Shown piece by piece: positions 15,324-22,181 of a stretch of 22,181 nt of DNA. The DNA comes from CAYGZA01 sp964354135. GTDB lineage: Bacteria; Planctomycetota; Planctomycetia; Pirellulales; Thermoguttaceae. The stretch is from contig CAYGZA010000069.1 of the NCBI GenBank assembly GCA_964354135.1, positions 1 through 22,181 on the forward strand, given 5' to 3'. The notes under the pieces were generated by a model. That model was not told where the DNA came from. It saw only the letters and a list, made by a program, of their open reading frames with translations, and did not search any database. Made by a program: the position numbers and the translations under genes. Numbering within the stretch: the stretch's first letter is position 1; each line of letters starts with the position of its first letter.

Positions 15324-15779
15324 TCAAAGGAGTGTCTCCAGGATCTCGGCGGCGTCTTGGACCAGCTTGGGACAGATTCGCAGGATGAGCCCTTCGGTTC
15401 TGGCCCGCTCGAAGCCTTCCGGGGAGCTGATGTCGCACCCGAGGAGGTCCCTGCAAACCGTGGAAGCGTTGCGGGCCTTGAAGCGATCGGCGAACGTGCG
15501 CACCAGTCCATACAGTCTTTCCTTCGCTTCGCTGGCCTCGGCCGAGGTGCTCGCGTACCTGAGTCCGAGAACCATGAAGGCCCCGGTGACGGCCCCGCAG
15601 GTCCCGGCCATGCGGCCCATGCCGCCGCCGAAACCGGCGGCGAGCCTCAAGGCGGTCTGGCGGGCGAGCTCGAACGTTTCGCCGTACGCGGCGAGGATCG
15701 CCTGGGAGCAGGAGTAGCCCTCGGCGAAGAGCGAGACGGCGTGCTCGACCCGTGAGCGTGGTGCGCTTGCCTGTGACAT
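15324..15779 (-). CDS. C_GCAxxG_C_C family (putative redox) protein
   Basis: The 151-residue protein matches the small C_GCAxxG_C_C family. GYSCSQAIL carries Cys 24. GFGGGMGRMAGTCGAVTGAFMVLG carries Cys 61 in the GxCGAxxG core. TVCRDLLGCDI (Cys 109 and 115) and RICPKLV (Cys 136) supply the later cysteines. Family members are thought to be redox-active or metal-binding from the conserved cysteines, but the reaction is unknown. The start ATG at 15779 is preceded on the - strand by GAGG with about 6 bases spacing. It is divergent from the carbon-nitrogen hydrolase and shares a 279-base intergenic region with it. The protein looks complete. Confidence 0.9.
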   Translation of the reverse strand: MSQASAPRSRVEHAVSLFAEGYSCSQAILAAYGETFELARQTALRLAAGFGGGMGRMAGTCGAVTGAFMVLGLRYASTSAEASEAKERLYGLVRTFADRFKARNASTVCRDLLGCDISSPEGFERARTEGLILRICPKLVQDAAEILETLL

Positions 15780-16058
15780 GGTGACCCTCGATTCCGGAGG
15801 GGGACAGTCGCGTTTTCGCCGTTGCCCCGACTTGCCGCCGTGGACCCCTTCATGGTATCACAAACGCTGCCCCGGGGCGACGTCGCCCGCGGCGGCTCGA
15901 TATACGCGAGATTCCATCTTGGCGCGGTGAGGCCGGAGCCTGACAGAGTTCCAGACAGACTTCCGAAGTCTTCAAGACTTCGGAAGTCTAGGAAGTCTAG
16001 GCGGGGAATGCCCGCTCGGAGAACGAGAGTTTGCGCACCTGCAATGGAGAGGTTGGTC
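15780..16058. other. Divergent intergenic region with two palindromes
   Basis: This region separates the C_GCAxxG_C_C gene from the hydrolase gene. It holds a perfect 14-base palindrome (GGGCGAC GTCGCCC, 15875-15888), a candidate operator or hairpin, and the TTCCGAAGTC palindrome listed separately. GATATACG near 15898 is the only -10-like sequence I noticed, without a matching -35. The frame open through here on the + strand is not called coding, because its residues resemble no family and a much better start exists at 16059. Confidence 0.4.
15958..15988. repeat. 31-base near-perfect palindrome of the TTCCGAAGTC type
   Basis: GACTTCCGAAGTCTT (15958-15972), one central C, and AAGACTTCGGAAGTC (15974-15988) are exact reverse complements, 15 bp per arm. 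Partial direct copies (GGAAGTCTAGG) follow to about 16001. A partial copy, GACTTCCGAAG, occurs at 15300-15310 between the Dabb and C_GCAxxG_C_C genes, so the unit is a dispersed repeat bracketing that gene. Confidence 0.7.
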
Positions 16059-17447
16059 ATGAGCAGAGCGATGCGAACGTGGTTGTGCCTTGGACTTGGA
16101 CTTGCGGCATGGGTGCTGGGACGTGAGAACCGGGCGACCGGCGCCGAGCAAGAGCTGGTGCGGGACGGGAACTTCGCGTCGGGGAAGCAGGAGGCGCTCT
16201 CCCCGGCCTGGTCCGCGTGGGCCCCGGATCCGGCGAAGGCCGCTTGCCGCGTTCGCCAGACGCCGCAGGGGCTGTTGGTGGATTCGCCTCAGGAGCCGTT
16301 CGCCGTCGGCGGCGCGTCGCAAGACGTGAAGGGCGTCCGGGGCGGAGCGGCCTACGCGGTGCAAGCGGCCTGTACGGCCAGCAACGTCAAGTCCCCCTTC
16401 CGGTCGCTCATGGTCCGGTTGGTTTGGACCCGCGGCGGGCAACCGCTGCACCCGGCTGGGACGCTCGTCCGCGGGCCGACGGCGGCGGGCGAAAAAGGGG
16501 AACTCAGGTTCCAGGACGTCCTGGTGGCGCCCGGGGACGCGGACGGGGCCAAGCTGGCGCTCGATGTCAAGTGGCTTCAGGGCGGCTCGGTCTGCTGGGA
16601 GCGGGTGAGCATGTGCCCGGCCGCCCCGCCCAAGCCGCGGAAGGTCAAGATCGGGACCGTGTATCTCCGGCCCACGCAGAGCACGCCGGAGCGGAACCTC
16701 CAGGCCTTTTGCGACCAGGTCGATGCCGCCGGCCGGCTCAAGCTGGACATCGTCTGCCTGCCCGAGGCGATCACCGTCGTCGGCACGTCCCGGAGCGCAT
16801 GGCAGGTGGCCGAGGCGATTCCGGGCCCCTCCACGGAGCGCCTCGGCGAGGTTGCCCGCAAGAACCGCCTATGGGTCGTGGCCGGGCTGTACGAGCGCGA
16901 CGGCAACCGCCTCTACAACACCGCCGTGCTCCTGGACCGCGAGGGACGCCTGGCGGGCAAGTACCGCAAGATCCATCTGCCGCGGGAGGAATGGCAAAAG
17001 GGGATGGTGCCCGGGAGCGAGTATCCCGTGTTTCAGACCGACTTCGGCACGATCGCCATCCAAATCTGCTACGATTGGTTCTTCCCCGAGCTGGGGACGA
17101 TCTTCGCGCTCCGGGGGGCGGAGATCGTCTTCGCGCCCACCTGGGGCACGACGTTTCCCGACAAGGAGGGCCGCGTGGAGGGCGAAACGGTCTTCCGCGT
17201 CCGCGCCCGCGACAACGGCCTCTACCTCGTTCCCTCCGTGTACGACGGCCAGAGCATGATTATCGACCCGATGGGCCGGATCCTCGCCGCCAACAAGGGG
17301 CAGAGCGGCGTCTTCTGGGCCGAGGTGGACCTGAACCAACGCGAGGCCCTCTGGTGGGTCGGCCATTGGCGCTCGCTCGGCCCGCGGGACCGGATGCCGG
17401 AGACCTACGGGCCGCTTGGCGCCGACCCGCCCAAACCGACGTATTGA
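16059..17447 (+). CDS. Secreted carbon-nitrogen hydrolase (nitrilase superfamily) with N-terminal beta domain
   Basis: This 462-residue protein is predicted to be exported (MSRAMRTWLCLGLGLAAWVLG, likely cleavage near TGA-EQ at 29). Residues about 32-188 form an unassigned beta-rich domain, possibly carbohydrate-binding-like (LVRDGNFASGKQEALSPAW, then alternating strands). The C-terminal half is a complete CN-hydrolase domain with the Glu-Lys-Cys triad: E236 in CLPEAIT, K304 in KYRKIHLP and C337 in QICYDWFFPE. These enzymes cleave amide or related C-N bonds; the substrate is not evident. ATG 16059 is preferred because GGAGAGG (16046-16052) lies 6 bases upstream and the signal peptide starts there. 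ATG 16044 is the alternative. The stop codon abuts a GGGTTCA repeat with a GC-rich palindrome. Confidence 0.9.
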   Translation: MSRAMRTWLCLGLGLAAWVLGRENRATGAEQELVRDGNFASGKQEALSPAWSAWAPDPAKAACRVRQTPQGLLVDSPQEPFAVGGASQDVKGVRGGAAYAVQAACTASNVKSPFRSLMVRLVWTRGGQPLHPAGTLVRGPTAAGEKGELRFQDVLVAPGDADGAKLALDVKWLQGGSVCWERVSMCPAAPPKPRKVKIGTVYLRPTQSTPERNLQAFCDQVDAAGRLKLDIVCLPEAITVVGTSRSAWQVAEAIPGPSTERLGEVARKNRLWVVAGLYERDGNRLYNTAVLLDREGRLAGKYRKIHLPREEWQKGMVPGSEYPVFQTDFGTIAIQICYDWFFPELGTIFALRGAEIVFAPTWGTTFPDKEGRVEGETVFRVRARDNGLYLVPSVYDGQSMIIDPMGRILAANKGQSGVFWAEVDLNQREALWWVGHWRSLGPRDRMPETYGPLGADPPKPTY

Positions 17448-17497
17448 GAGGGTTCAGGGTTCGGGGAGGTTCGGAGCCGGGCCGTGCCGGCCCGGCC
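17448..17497. repeat. GGGTTCA heptamers with embedded GC-rich palindrome, copy 2
   Basis: Directly after the hydrolase stop come GGGTTCA, GGGTTCG and GGGAGGTTCGG, then the palindrome GCCGGGCCG (17476-17484), loop TGC, CGGCCCGGC (17488-17496). The palindrome and its left flank match the copy after rho at 5622-5647 except for single-base changes. Like that copy it begins within a few bases of a stop codon and could serve as a terminator hairpin. Confidence 0.7.
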
Positions 17498-17516
17498 GCA
17501 TAACGCAGGAAATGCC

Positions 17517-17639
17517 ATGAAGTACAACGTCGGCATGGCCCAGATCCTGGTGGTCGTGGAGATCGAGCCTCGCTCGCCGATCGCCAAGGGCACTCGAATC
17601 GCAGAAGCCCTTCAGACCCGCGGCTACCGGGGCCCTTGA
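17517..17639 (+). CDS. Small ORF, 40 codons, possibly a truncated gene
   Basis: ATG 17517 follows AGGA by 6 bases and opens a 40-codon frame beginning MKYNVGMAQILVVVEIE. The first 17 codons have the strong G/C third-position bias of local genes and read like a first beta strand of a small domain. The second part (PRSPIAKGTRIAEALQTRG) is less protein-like. It could be a short real protein or a small domain gene cut short by rearrangement. No family is recognised. Confidence 0.4.
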   Translation: MKYNVGMAQILVVVEIEPRSPIAKGTRIAEALQTRGYRGP

Positions 17640-17711
17640 GCAAGTGGTATTCTGATCGTCGGGAATTGGCAGAGAACCGCCCGGGCCGCCGACCGGCAAG
17701 GAGTCCGTAGG

Positions 17712-20036
17712 ATGTCGAGGAAGAAGCGCAAACCGGCCAAGAAAGCCGCCAAGAGGAGTGCCGGATCCCGTCACGGCCCGGAGAAAACGCCCTCGTTGCC
17801 CGATTGGCGCGCGATCGAAGGGCAGATGTGGAGCCTCCTGCCGGGATTGGGCGGCCGGGCCACTGCCGACACCCCCTTGGACCGGGCCCAGGAAATCATG
17901 TACGAGGCTTTCGAGGCCGGGGGGGCGAAACAGCTCGCCCTGGCCAAGCGCGCCCTGGAGGTTTGCCCCGACTGTGCCGACGCCTACGTGGTCCTGGCCG
18001 AGCACGCCGGCACCCTCGAGGAAGCGCTGCGGCTGAACGAAGAGGGCGTGGCCGCCGGCCAGCGGGCCCTCGGGAAGGAGGCCTTCAAGGAGTGGGTGGG
18101 GCGGTTCTGGGGCGTCCTGGAGACGCGTCCCTACATGCGGGCCCGGCTCGCGCTGGCCCAATGCCTCTGGTCGGCCGGCAGCCACGACCAGGCGACGGCG
18201 CACTATCAGGAGATGCTCCGGCTCAATCCGAACGACAATCAAGGCGTCCGCTATCTACTGTCGGTCTGCCTGATGGACCTCGATCGGCGCAGGGAGCTCA
18301 AGCAGCTCTTGAGCCAGTACGAGAGCGATGCCGCCGCCCACTGGGCCTACAACCGGGCCCTCTTGGCTTTCCGCGAGGAGGGCGACAGCCGCCGCGCGCG
18401 CCAATTGCTGCTGGAAGCCAAGAGGAAGAACTCGCACGTCCCGGTCTACCTCGTCGGAAACAAACCGCTTCCCGCCAAAATGCCGCAGTACGTGGGCTTC
18501 GGCGACGACGAGGAAGCCGTCTCCTACGCCGTCGACGGGTTGACCGGGTGGAAGAACACCCCGGGCGCAATCACCTGGCTCCGCAAGGTGCTGAAGGTCC
18601 CCCTGCCCGAGCCGCCGCGGGGCGACTCGTCGTGGGGCCGCCTCAAGGCGCAGCTTGCCCGCCTGGACCAGGCCGCCGATGAAGTCTGGCAGGTGGACAT
18701 CCGGCAGATCGAGTGCTCGGGCGAGGAAAGCCGCAAGGGGTCGCAGCCGTGGGGAATCTTCGTAACCCTTCCGGCCGAGGACGAGATCCTGGGCATGGAA
18801 TTCGACGATTCGCGGCCCACGGCCAACGACGCTTGGGAATGCCTGGCGGAAGCAATGCAGCGGCCGAACTTCGGCAGCCCGCGCCGGCCGGCCGAAATCC
18901 ACGTGCGGCTGAAAAGTCTGAACACGTCGCTGGGGGGGAAACTCGACCAGATCGGCGTTGCATGCCGGCTGTGCGCGGAGCTGGATCACGTGGATTACCT
19001 GATTGCCGCCGGGCTCCCGGGGTTGAACGTGAGCCGGTTCGCCTCGGAGGACCCGCCCGCCGGGTCCCACGGTGCAGCGGAGCTGTGCGAACTTCCGCAG
19101 CACGCCGGAGAGACGTGGCAGGCCGACGCCCGCCGCCTGGGCACGTGGATCGAGGAAAAAGGGGCGCCCTACCGGCCGTGGGGCGTGCTGGTGGCCAACC
19201 GCACCGACGACCTGATCCTCGGTCAGCAGGTGAGCGACAAGAAGCCGCCGCCGCGGGCGTTCGCGGAGGAGGTTTTGCGGGCCATCCATTCGCCGCTGGT
19301 CGGCGAGCCGCATCGGCCCGGCACGATCGAACTCCTCTCCGCGGAGTATGCGGAAGCCCTGGAGCCGCTTCTGGGACCGGCGGGGGTGCAGTGTGTCGTC
19401 CGCGAGGAGCTCGACCAGGTTGATTTCCTTTTCGGCGAGCTCGGCAAGCACCTTGCGGGTCCGGACGCCATGCCGGCGCTGGTGCAGGTGCCGGGAGTCG
19501 ACGCCCGGCAAGTGGGCGGGTTCTTTGCCGCCGCGGCCGAGTTCTATCGGCGCACTCCCTGGCGGAAAGTGCCCGGGGACACGCCGATCGAGGTCCGCTG
19601 CGGCAAGTTCGAGAGCGGTCCGTGGTACGCCTTCGTCATGGGGCAGTCGGGCATGACCCTTGGGCTGGCACTGCACGAAGATCGGCGAATCCTCGAGCTG
19701 CTGCACGACCCGGCGGCGAAGGAGGAAGAGGTCTTCCGCTCCAGCTCGGCGATATCGCTCACTTTCGGCGAGGCGTTCGAGATCTCGCCCACGGACCTGG
19801 ACGCTGCGGAGAAGCACGGCTGGCCCGTCGCCGGGCCGGAGGCATACCCCTGCGCCATCCGGGTCAATCCCGGTAGGGCCGTCCGCCCGCCGCTGGCCTG
19901 GGAGCTGGAACTGCTGGAAGGCTGCCTGCGGGCGATGCCGGAGTTCGTGGCGCGGAAGGACAAGAGTGCGTCGGTGACCGTGCCCACGGCATCCGGCGGA
20001 TTGACGCTCGATCTTGCGCGGCTGGAAGGGTTCTAG
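17712..20036 (+). CDS. TPR protein with duplicated DUF6930/DUF7309-like C-terminal domains
   Basis: This 774-residue soluble protein begins with a Lys/Arg-rich tail (SRKKRKPAKKAAKRS). Residues about 50-260 form TPR-type helical repeats (AQEIMYEAFEAGG, ALEVCPDCADAYVVLAEHAG, TRPYMRARLALAQCLWSAG, HYQEMLRLNPNDNQGVRYLL). This resembles a bacterial TPR family related to ST7. Two related domains follow: about 345-440 (WQVDIRQIEC, PWGIFVTLPAEDEILGMEFDD) and about 475-585 (WQADARRLGTWIEE, PWGVLVANRTDDLILGQQVSD). They align in order, including RP-x-(E/T)I and LD(H/Q)VD(Y/F)L, which shows internal duplication. A final domain (about 600-760) contains WYAFVMGQSGMTLGLALHEDRRIL. Function is unknown; the TPR part suggests protein binding. 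AAGGAG precedes the ATG by 8 bases. Domain names are from memory and less certain than the repeats. Confidence 0.85.
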   Translation: MSRKKRKPAKKAAKRSAGSRHGPEKTPSLPDWRAIEGQMWSLLPGLGGRATADTPLDRAQEIMYEAFEAGGAKQLALAKRALEVCPDCADAYVVLAEHAGTLEEALRLNEEGVAAGQRALGKEAFKEWVGRFWGVLETRPYMRARLALAQCLWSAGSHDQATAHYQEMLRLNPNDNQGVRYLLSVCLMDLDRRRELKQLLSQYESDAAAHWAYNRALLAFREEGDSRRARQLLLEAKRKNSHVPVYLVGNKPLPAKMPQYVGFGDDEEAVSYAVDGLTGWKNTPGAITWLRKVLKVPLPEPPRGDSSWGRLKAQLARLDQAADEVWQVDIRQIECSGEESRKGSQPWGIFVTLPAEDEILGMEFDDSRPTANDAWECLAEAMQRPNFGSPRRPAEIHVRLKSLNTSLGGKLDQIGVACRLCAELDHVDYLIAAGLPGLNVSRFASEDPPAGSHGAAELCELPQHAGETWQADARRLGTWIEEKGAPYRPWGVLVANRTDDLILGQQVSDKKPPPRAFAEEVLRAIHSPLVGEPHRPGTIELLSAEYAEALEPLLGPAGVQCVVREELDQVDFLFGELGKHLAGPDAMPALVQVPGVDARQVGGFFAAAAEFYRRTPWRKVPGDTPIEVRCGKFESGPWYAFVMGQSGMTLGLALHEDRRILELLHDPAAKEEEVFRSSSAISLTFGEAFEISPTDLDAAEKHGWPVAGPEAYPCAIRVNPGRAVRPPLAWELELLEGCLRAMPEFVARKDKSASVTVPTASGGLTLDLARLEGF

Positions 20037-20117
20037 TCCTACGGCGCTAAGTCGACCGTCGCGAGAAGAGGCAGGACCGAGATCACGGCGAGCCAAGCCA
20101 AGGACCCGGGGCCCACC

Positions 20118-20681
20118 ATGGAATCCCGCGAGATCGTCCGCCGCGCCATCGAGTTCGAGGGCCCCCCGCGGTTGCCGTTCTGGCAACACTCCAGCCACAA
20201 GATGCCCGGGTTTCCCGACGACGTCTGCAACATCTGGGAGATGGACCGCGCGGAGGCCGGCTGGTTCTTCGACAACCCGGCGCCGGACGACTGGGGCTGC
20301 CAATGGGAGACGAAGGATTCCCGGAACATGGGCCAGGTGGTGGTCTGCCCGCTGGCCTCGTGGTCCGAGCTGGGCGTCGACGTGCTCAACATGCAGCAGC
20401 CGCGGAGCTACGGGCTGGTGGAGTTCGGCGAGCAGTTCCGGGAGAGGGTCTGCTTCCTGGTGACGGTGGACATCCAGTCGACGATGCCGCGGGGCGTCGA
20501 AGAGGAGATTCGCGAGGAGGCCCGCCTTCTGGTGCGGCACTGGAGCACGCCTCGGGGCGGGCTGATCGTCTTCGACTACGGCGCCTGGGAGGCCGTCGGC
20601 GTCCGGCCCGAGATGCCCCGCATCATGTTCGACGAGTTCGCCCGGCAGACCAGTCTACCGGCAGCAGGCCAGCGGGCGTGA
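20118..20681 (+). CDS. URO-D/MtaA-like protein with large internal deletion (probably non-functional)
   Basis: The frame is intact for 187 residues, about half the length of uroporphyrinogen-decarboxylase-like proteins. Residues 1-85 match the family N-terminus (REIVRRAIEFEGPPRLPFWQ, WEMDRAEAGWFFDNPAPDDWG, MGQVVVCPLASWSEL). Residues 86-175 match the family C-terminus (LGVDVLNMQQPRSYGLVEFG, FLVTVDIQSTMPRG, IREEARLLVRHW, GGLIVFDYG). The middle of the barrel, which carries the substrate and metal region including the usual HxCG motif, is absent. The join is near codons 84-86 (20367-20375), where GAGCTG could belong to either side, so a simple in-frame deletion of roughly 450 bases is likely. It ends 3 bases before the GNAT gene and is probably co-transcribed with it. 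Catalytic activity is not expected. Confidence 0.8.
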   Translation: MESREIVRRAIEFEGPPRLPFWQHSSHKMPGFPDDVCNIWEMDRAEAGWFFDNPAPDDWGCQWETKDSRNMGQVVVCPLASWSELGVDVLNMQQPRSYGLVEFGEQFRERVCFLVTVDIQSTMPRGVEEEIREEARLLVRHWSTPRGGLIVFDYGAWEAVGVRPEMPRIMFDEFARQTSLPAAGQRA

Positions 20682-20684
20682 AGG

Positions 20685-21524
20685 ATGGTCCGAATCCGCA
20701 AGATGACCGTCGGCGACGTCCCGCGCGGCATGGAGCTCAAGGACCAGGCCGGCTGGAACCAGACGGAGGCCGACTGGCAGCGCTTCCTGGAGCTGGAGCC
20801 GGACGGCTGCTTTGTGGCCGAGCTTGGGGGGCAAGCGGTGGGAACGGCCGCAGCCTGCGCGTTCGGCTCCGTGGGATGGATCGCCATGATTCTGGTGGAT
20901 GCGGCCGTGCGCGGCCAGGGGATAGGCACGCGGCTGGTAGAACATGCGATTGCGTACCTTGATGAGCGCGGCGTCCGGACCGCGCGGCTCGATGCCACGC
21001 CGCTGGGCGGGCCGATCTACCAACGGCTCGGTTTCCTGCCCGAGTACGAGCTGGCCCGATGGGAAGGCGTGGCCTTGCCGGGCGCGTCCCACCCGTGCGT
21101 CGCACCGGCTACCGCCGATCAGTTGAACGCGGTGACCGCGCTGGACCGGCAGGCCACCGGCACCGATCGCGAGCGGCTGATCCGCCTCTTGCACCGCCAA
21201 GGGCCCGAGGCAATGCGGGTCTTCACTTCCGGCGGAAAGCTCTTGGGATATGTGACCCTGCGCAGCGGCTCCCGCGCGATCCAGATCGGGCCGGCGATTG
21301 CCTTGAGCGAGAAGGCGGGCTGCGCGCTCCTTGAGGCGGCGTTCCAGCGATGCGCAGGACGATCCGTCTTCGTCGACGTCCCGCGACAAAACGCCCCCGC
21401 GACCCGCTGGGCCGAGGCGAAGGGGCTGGCCGTCCAACGGTACCTGACGCGGATGCGGCGCGGCCGGCCCGTCAGCGACCGGCCGATACACCTGTGGGCA
21501 AGCTCCGGCCCGGAGAACGGGTGA
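20685..21524 (+). CDS. GNAT N-acetyltransferase with C-terminal YitH-like domain
   Basis: This 279-residue protein has an N-terminal GNAT fold. It begins VRIRKMTVGDVPRGMELKDQAGWNQTEADW. The acetyl-CoA loop is AVRGQGIGTRLVEHAI (RGQGIG at 76-81), followed by GGPIYQRLGFLPEYELARW. The second half (about 135-275, including ALDRQATGTDRERLIRLLHR and GYVTLRSGSRAIQIGPAIAL) matches the extra domain of YitH/HolE-type acetyltransferases. The acceptor is unknown; cytosolic. It starts 3 bases after the preceding stop, indicating co-transcription. It is convergent with the glycoside-hydrolase-like gene. Confidence 0.9.
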   Translation: MVRIRKMTVGDVPRGMELKDQAGWNQTEADWQRFLELEPDGCFVAELGGQAVGTAAACAFGSVGWIAMILVDAAVRGQGIGTRLVEHAIAYLDERGVRTARLDATPLGGPIYQRLGFLPEYELARWEGVALPGASHPCVAPATADQLNAVTALDRQATGTDRERLIRLLHRQGPEAMRVFTSGGKLLGYVTLRSGSRAIQIGPAIALSEKAGCALLEAAFQRCAGRSVFVDVPRQNAPATRWAEAKGLAVQRYLTRMRRGRPVSDRPIHLWASSGPENG

Positions 21525-21531
21525 GCCCGGC

Positions 21532-21564
21532 GACCGCCGGTTTGACCGCACCGACCCGGCGGTC
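21532..21564. terminator. Bidirectional hairpin between convergent genes
   Basis: GACCGCCGG (21532-21540) pairs exactly with CCGGCGGTC (21556-21564) across a 15-base loop, in the 49-base gap between the GNAT stop and the stop of the - strand gene. The position suits a shared terminator; there is no T-run on either side. Confidence 0.5.
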
Positions 21565-21573
21565 CTCACAGTG

Positions 21574-22181
21574 TCAAAGCCGCGTCACGCGCAAGGCAAC
21601 GTCTTCCTTGAATTCCGGCGATACCAGCGTCCACGGCCCGCCGGGGTGCTGGAACTCTTCGCTCTTGTCGGTCGCGCCGGTCATGGTGTTGGTCCACCCG
21701 GCGCGGTACTTGCCGGCAGGGAGCTGCACGACGATTTCCGCCGGCGCGGGCCCGTGGTAGTAGATGGCGTAAGCCTTCCCTTCCTCGACCAGCGCGCGGA
21801 CGGTCCCGCGCTTCGCCCAGACCTGGCCGGCACTGGGCTTCATGTGGACAAAATCAAAACCCTCGACGAATCGCTTGAGGATCGCCAGTTGCCTGCGGAG
21901 TTCGATGCCGCCGCCGCCGGGCGACTTCGTGACCTTGAACGTCCCGTCGGGCCGGCTGCACGTGAACGAATAGTCGAGGCTGCTGTAGATCGCCCCGCCG
22001 GAAAGCAGGAACTCCCAGCCCTCGCGGCGGTACCAGAAGTCGCCCGTGCCCTTGAAGCCGGTCTCGTCGTCGGCCAGGACCTTGTTCAGGCCGAAGTTCA
22101 TCGGGACCGTATCGGGCGGGCTGGCGTAGTGGAAGTTGAAGATCGAGACGTGCGGCGTGGGCTTTGCGATCTTGGCCTTGC
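21574..22181 (-). CDS. Glycoside-hydrolase-like protein, C-terminal part (5' end outside window)
   Basis: The frame is open to the window edge on the - strand, so the N-terminus is missing; 202 codons are visible. The first part reads KIAKPTPHVSIFNFHYASPP, then LADDETGFKGTGDFWYRREG and FLLSGGAIYSSLDYSFT. This resembles the end of a TIM-barrel cellulase-like or apiosidase-like hydrolase of the kind common in planctomycetes. The last 80 residues (AYAIYYHGPAPAEIVVQLPAG, YRAGWTNTMTGATDKSEEF, VSPEFKEDVALRVTRL) look like the appended beta-sandwich, often called a putative collagen-binding domain. An ATG at 22101 is internal, since homologous-looking sequence continues upstream. Any signal peptide lies outside the window. 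The substrate is unknown. Confidence 0.75.
   Translation of the reverse strand, partial: KAKIAKPTPHVSIFNFHYASPPDTVPMNFGLNKVLADDETGFKGTGDFWYRREGWEFLLSGGAIYSSLDYSFTCSRPDGTFKVTKSPGGGGIELRRQLAILKRFVEGFDFVHMKPSAGQVWAKRGTVRALVEEGKAYAIYYHGPAPAEIVVQLPAGKYRAGWTNTMTGATDKSEEFQHPGGPWTLVSPEFKEDVALRVTRL

Noticed and set aside
15822..16058. Upstream extension of the carbon-nitrogen hydrolase frame
   Set aside because: It would place about 80 residues including a translated palindrome before the signal peptide; the SD and signal peptide support ATG 16059.
18255..20540. Very long - strand open frame opposite the TPR and URO-D-like genes
   Set aside because: It is antisense to two genes with recognisable domains and sound SD sites, has low-complexity composition and crosses their intergenic gap; typical of high-GC shadow frames.

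Overview
This 22.2 kb, GC-rich window looks like chromosomal DNA of a planctomycete, probably Pirellulales-like. That assignment is an inference from gene content and domain style: a secreted protein with a CX4CH cytochrome-like motif, Dabb and C_GCAxxG_C_C proteins, a URO-D-like/GNAT pair, Shine-Dalgarno use mixed with SD-less starts, and gene-boundary clutter of short tandem repeats and palindromes. No rRNA, tRNA, CRISPR array, transposase or phage structural gene was seen.

Region 1 (1-9854, all + strand) is an information-processing and housekeeping block: polA (5' end outside the window), coaE, rho, ribH, nusB, ftsY and a YbgC-like thioesterase. Two accessory genes sit inside it. One is a lower-GC gene of unknown function ending in an R-x4-H (HEPN-like) motif, between polA and coaE. 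The other is a beta-class DNA methyltransferase fused to an Mrr-like nuclease domain, between rho and ribH. Both look like defence-type cargo lodged between core genes.

Region 2 (9869-11256, - strand) holds an ABC-2 type permease with no ATPase beside it and an acylphosphatase. Region 3 (11430-15275, + strand) holds a secreted cytochrome-like protein, an FtsH protease and a Dabb protein. A C_GCAxxG_C_C redox protein follows on the - strand.

Region 4 (16059-21524, + strand) holds a secreted carbon-nitrogen hydrolase, a 40-codon small ORF, a large TPR protein with duplicated C-terminal domains, an internally deleted URO-D-like protein and a two-domain GNAT acetyltransferase. The window closes with the 3' part of a - strand glycoside-hydrolase-like gene, convergent with the GNAT gene across a hairpin.

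The most unusual structural signal is a set of tandem repeats with a period of 7 bases but different unit sequences at six gene edges (in the polA linker, after rho, ribH/nusB, nusB 3' end, before ftsY, after the carbon-nitrogen hydrolase). Several run into coding sequence and supply terminal residues. Two of the arrays carry the same GC-rich palindrome. They resemble the heptanucleotide STRR repeats known from cyanobacteria.
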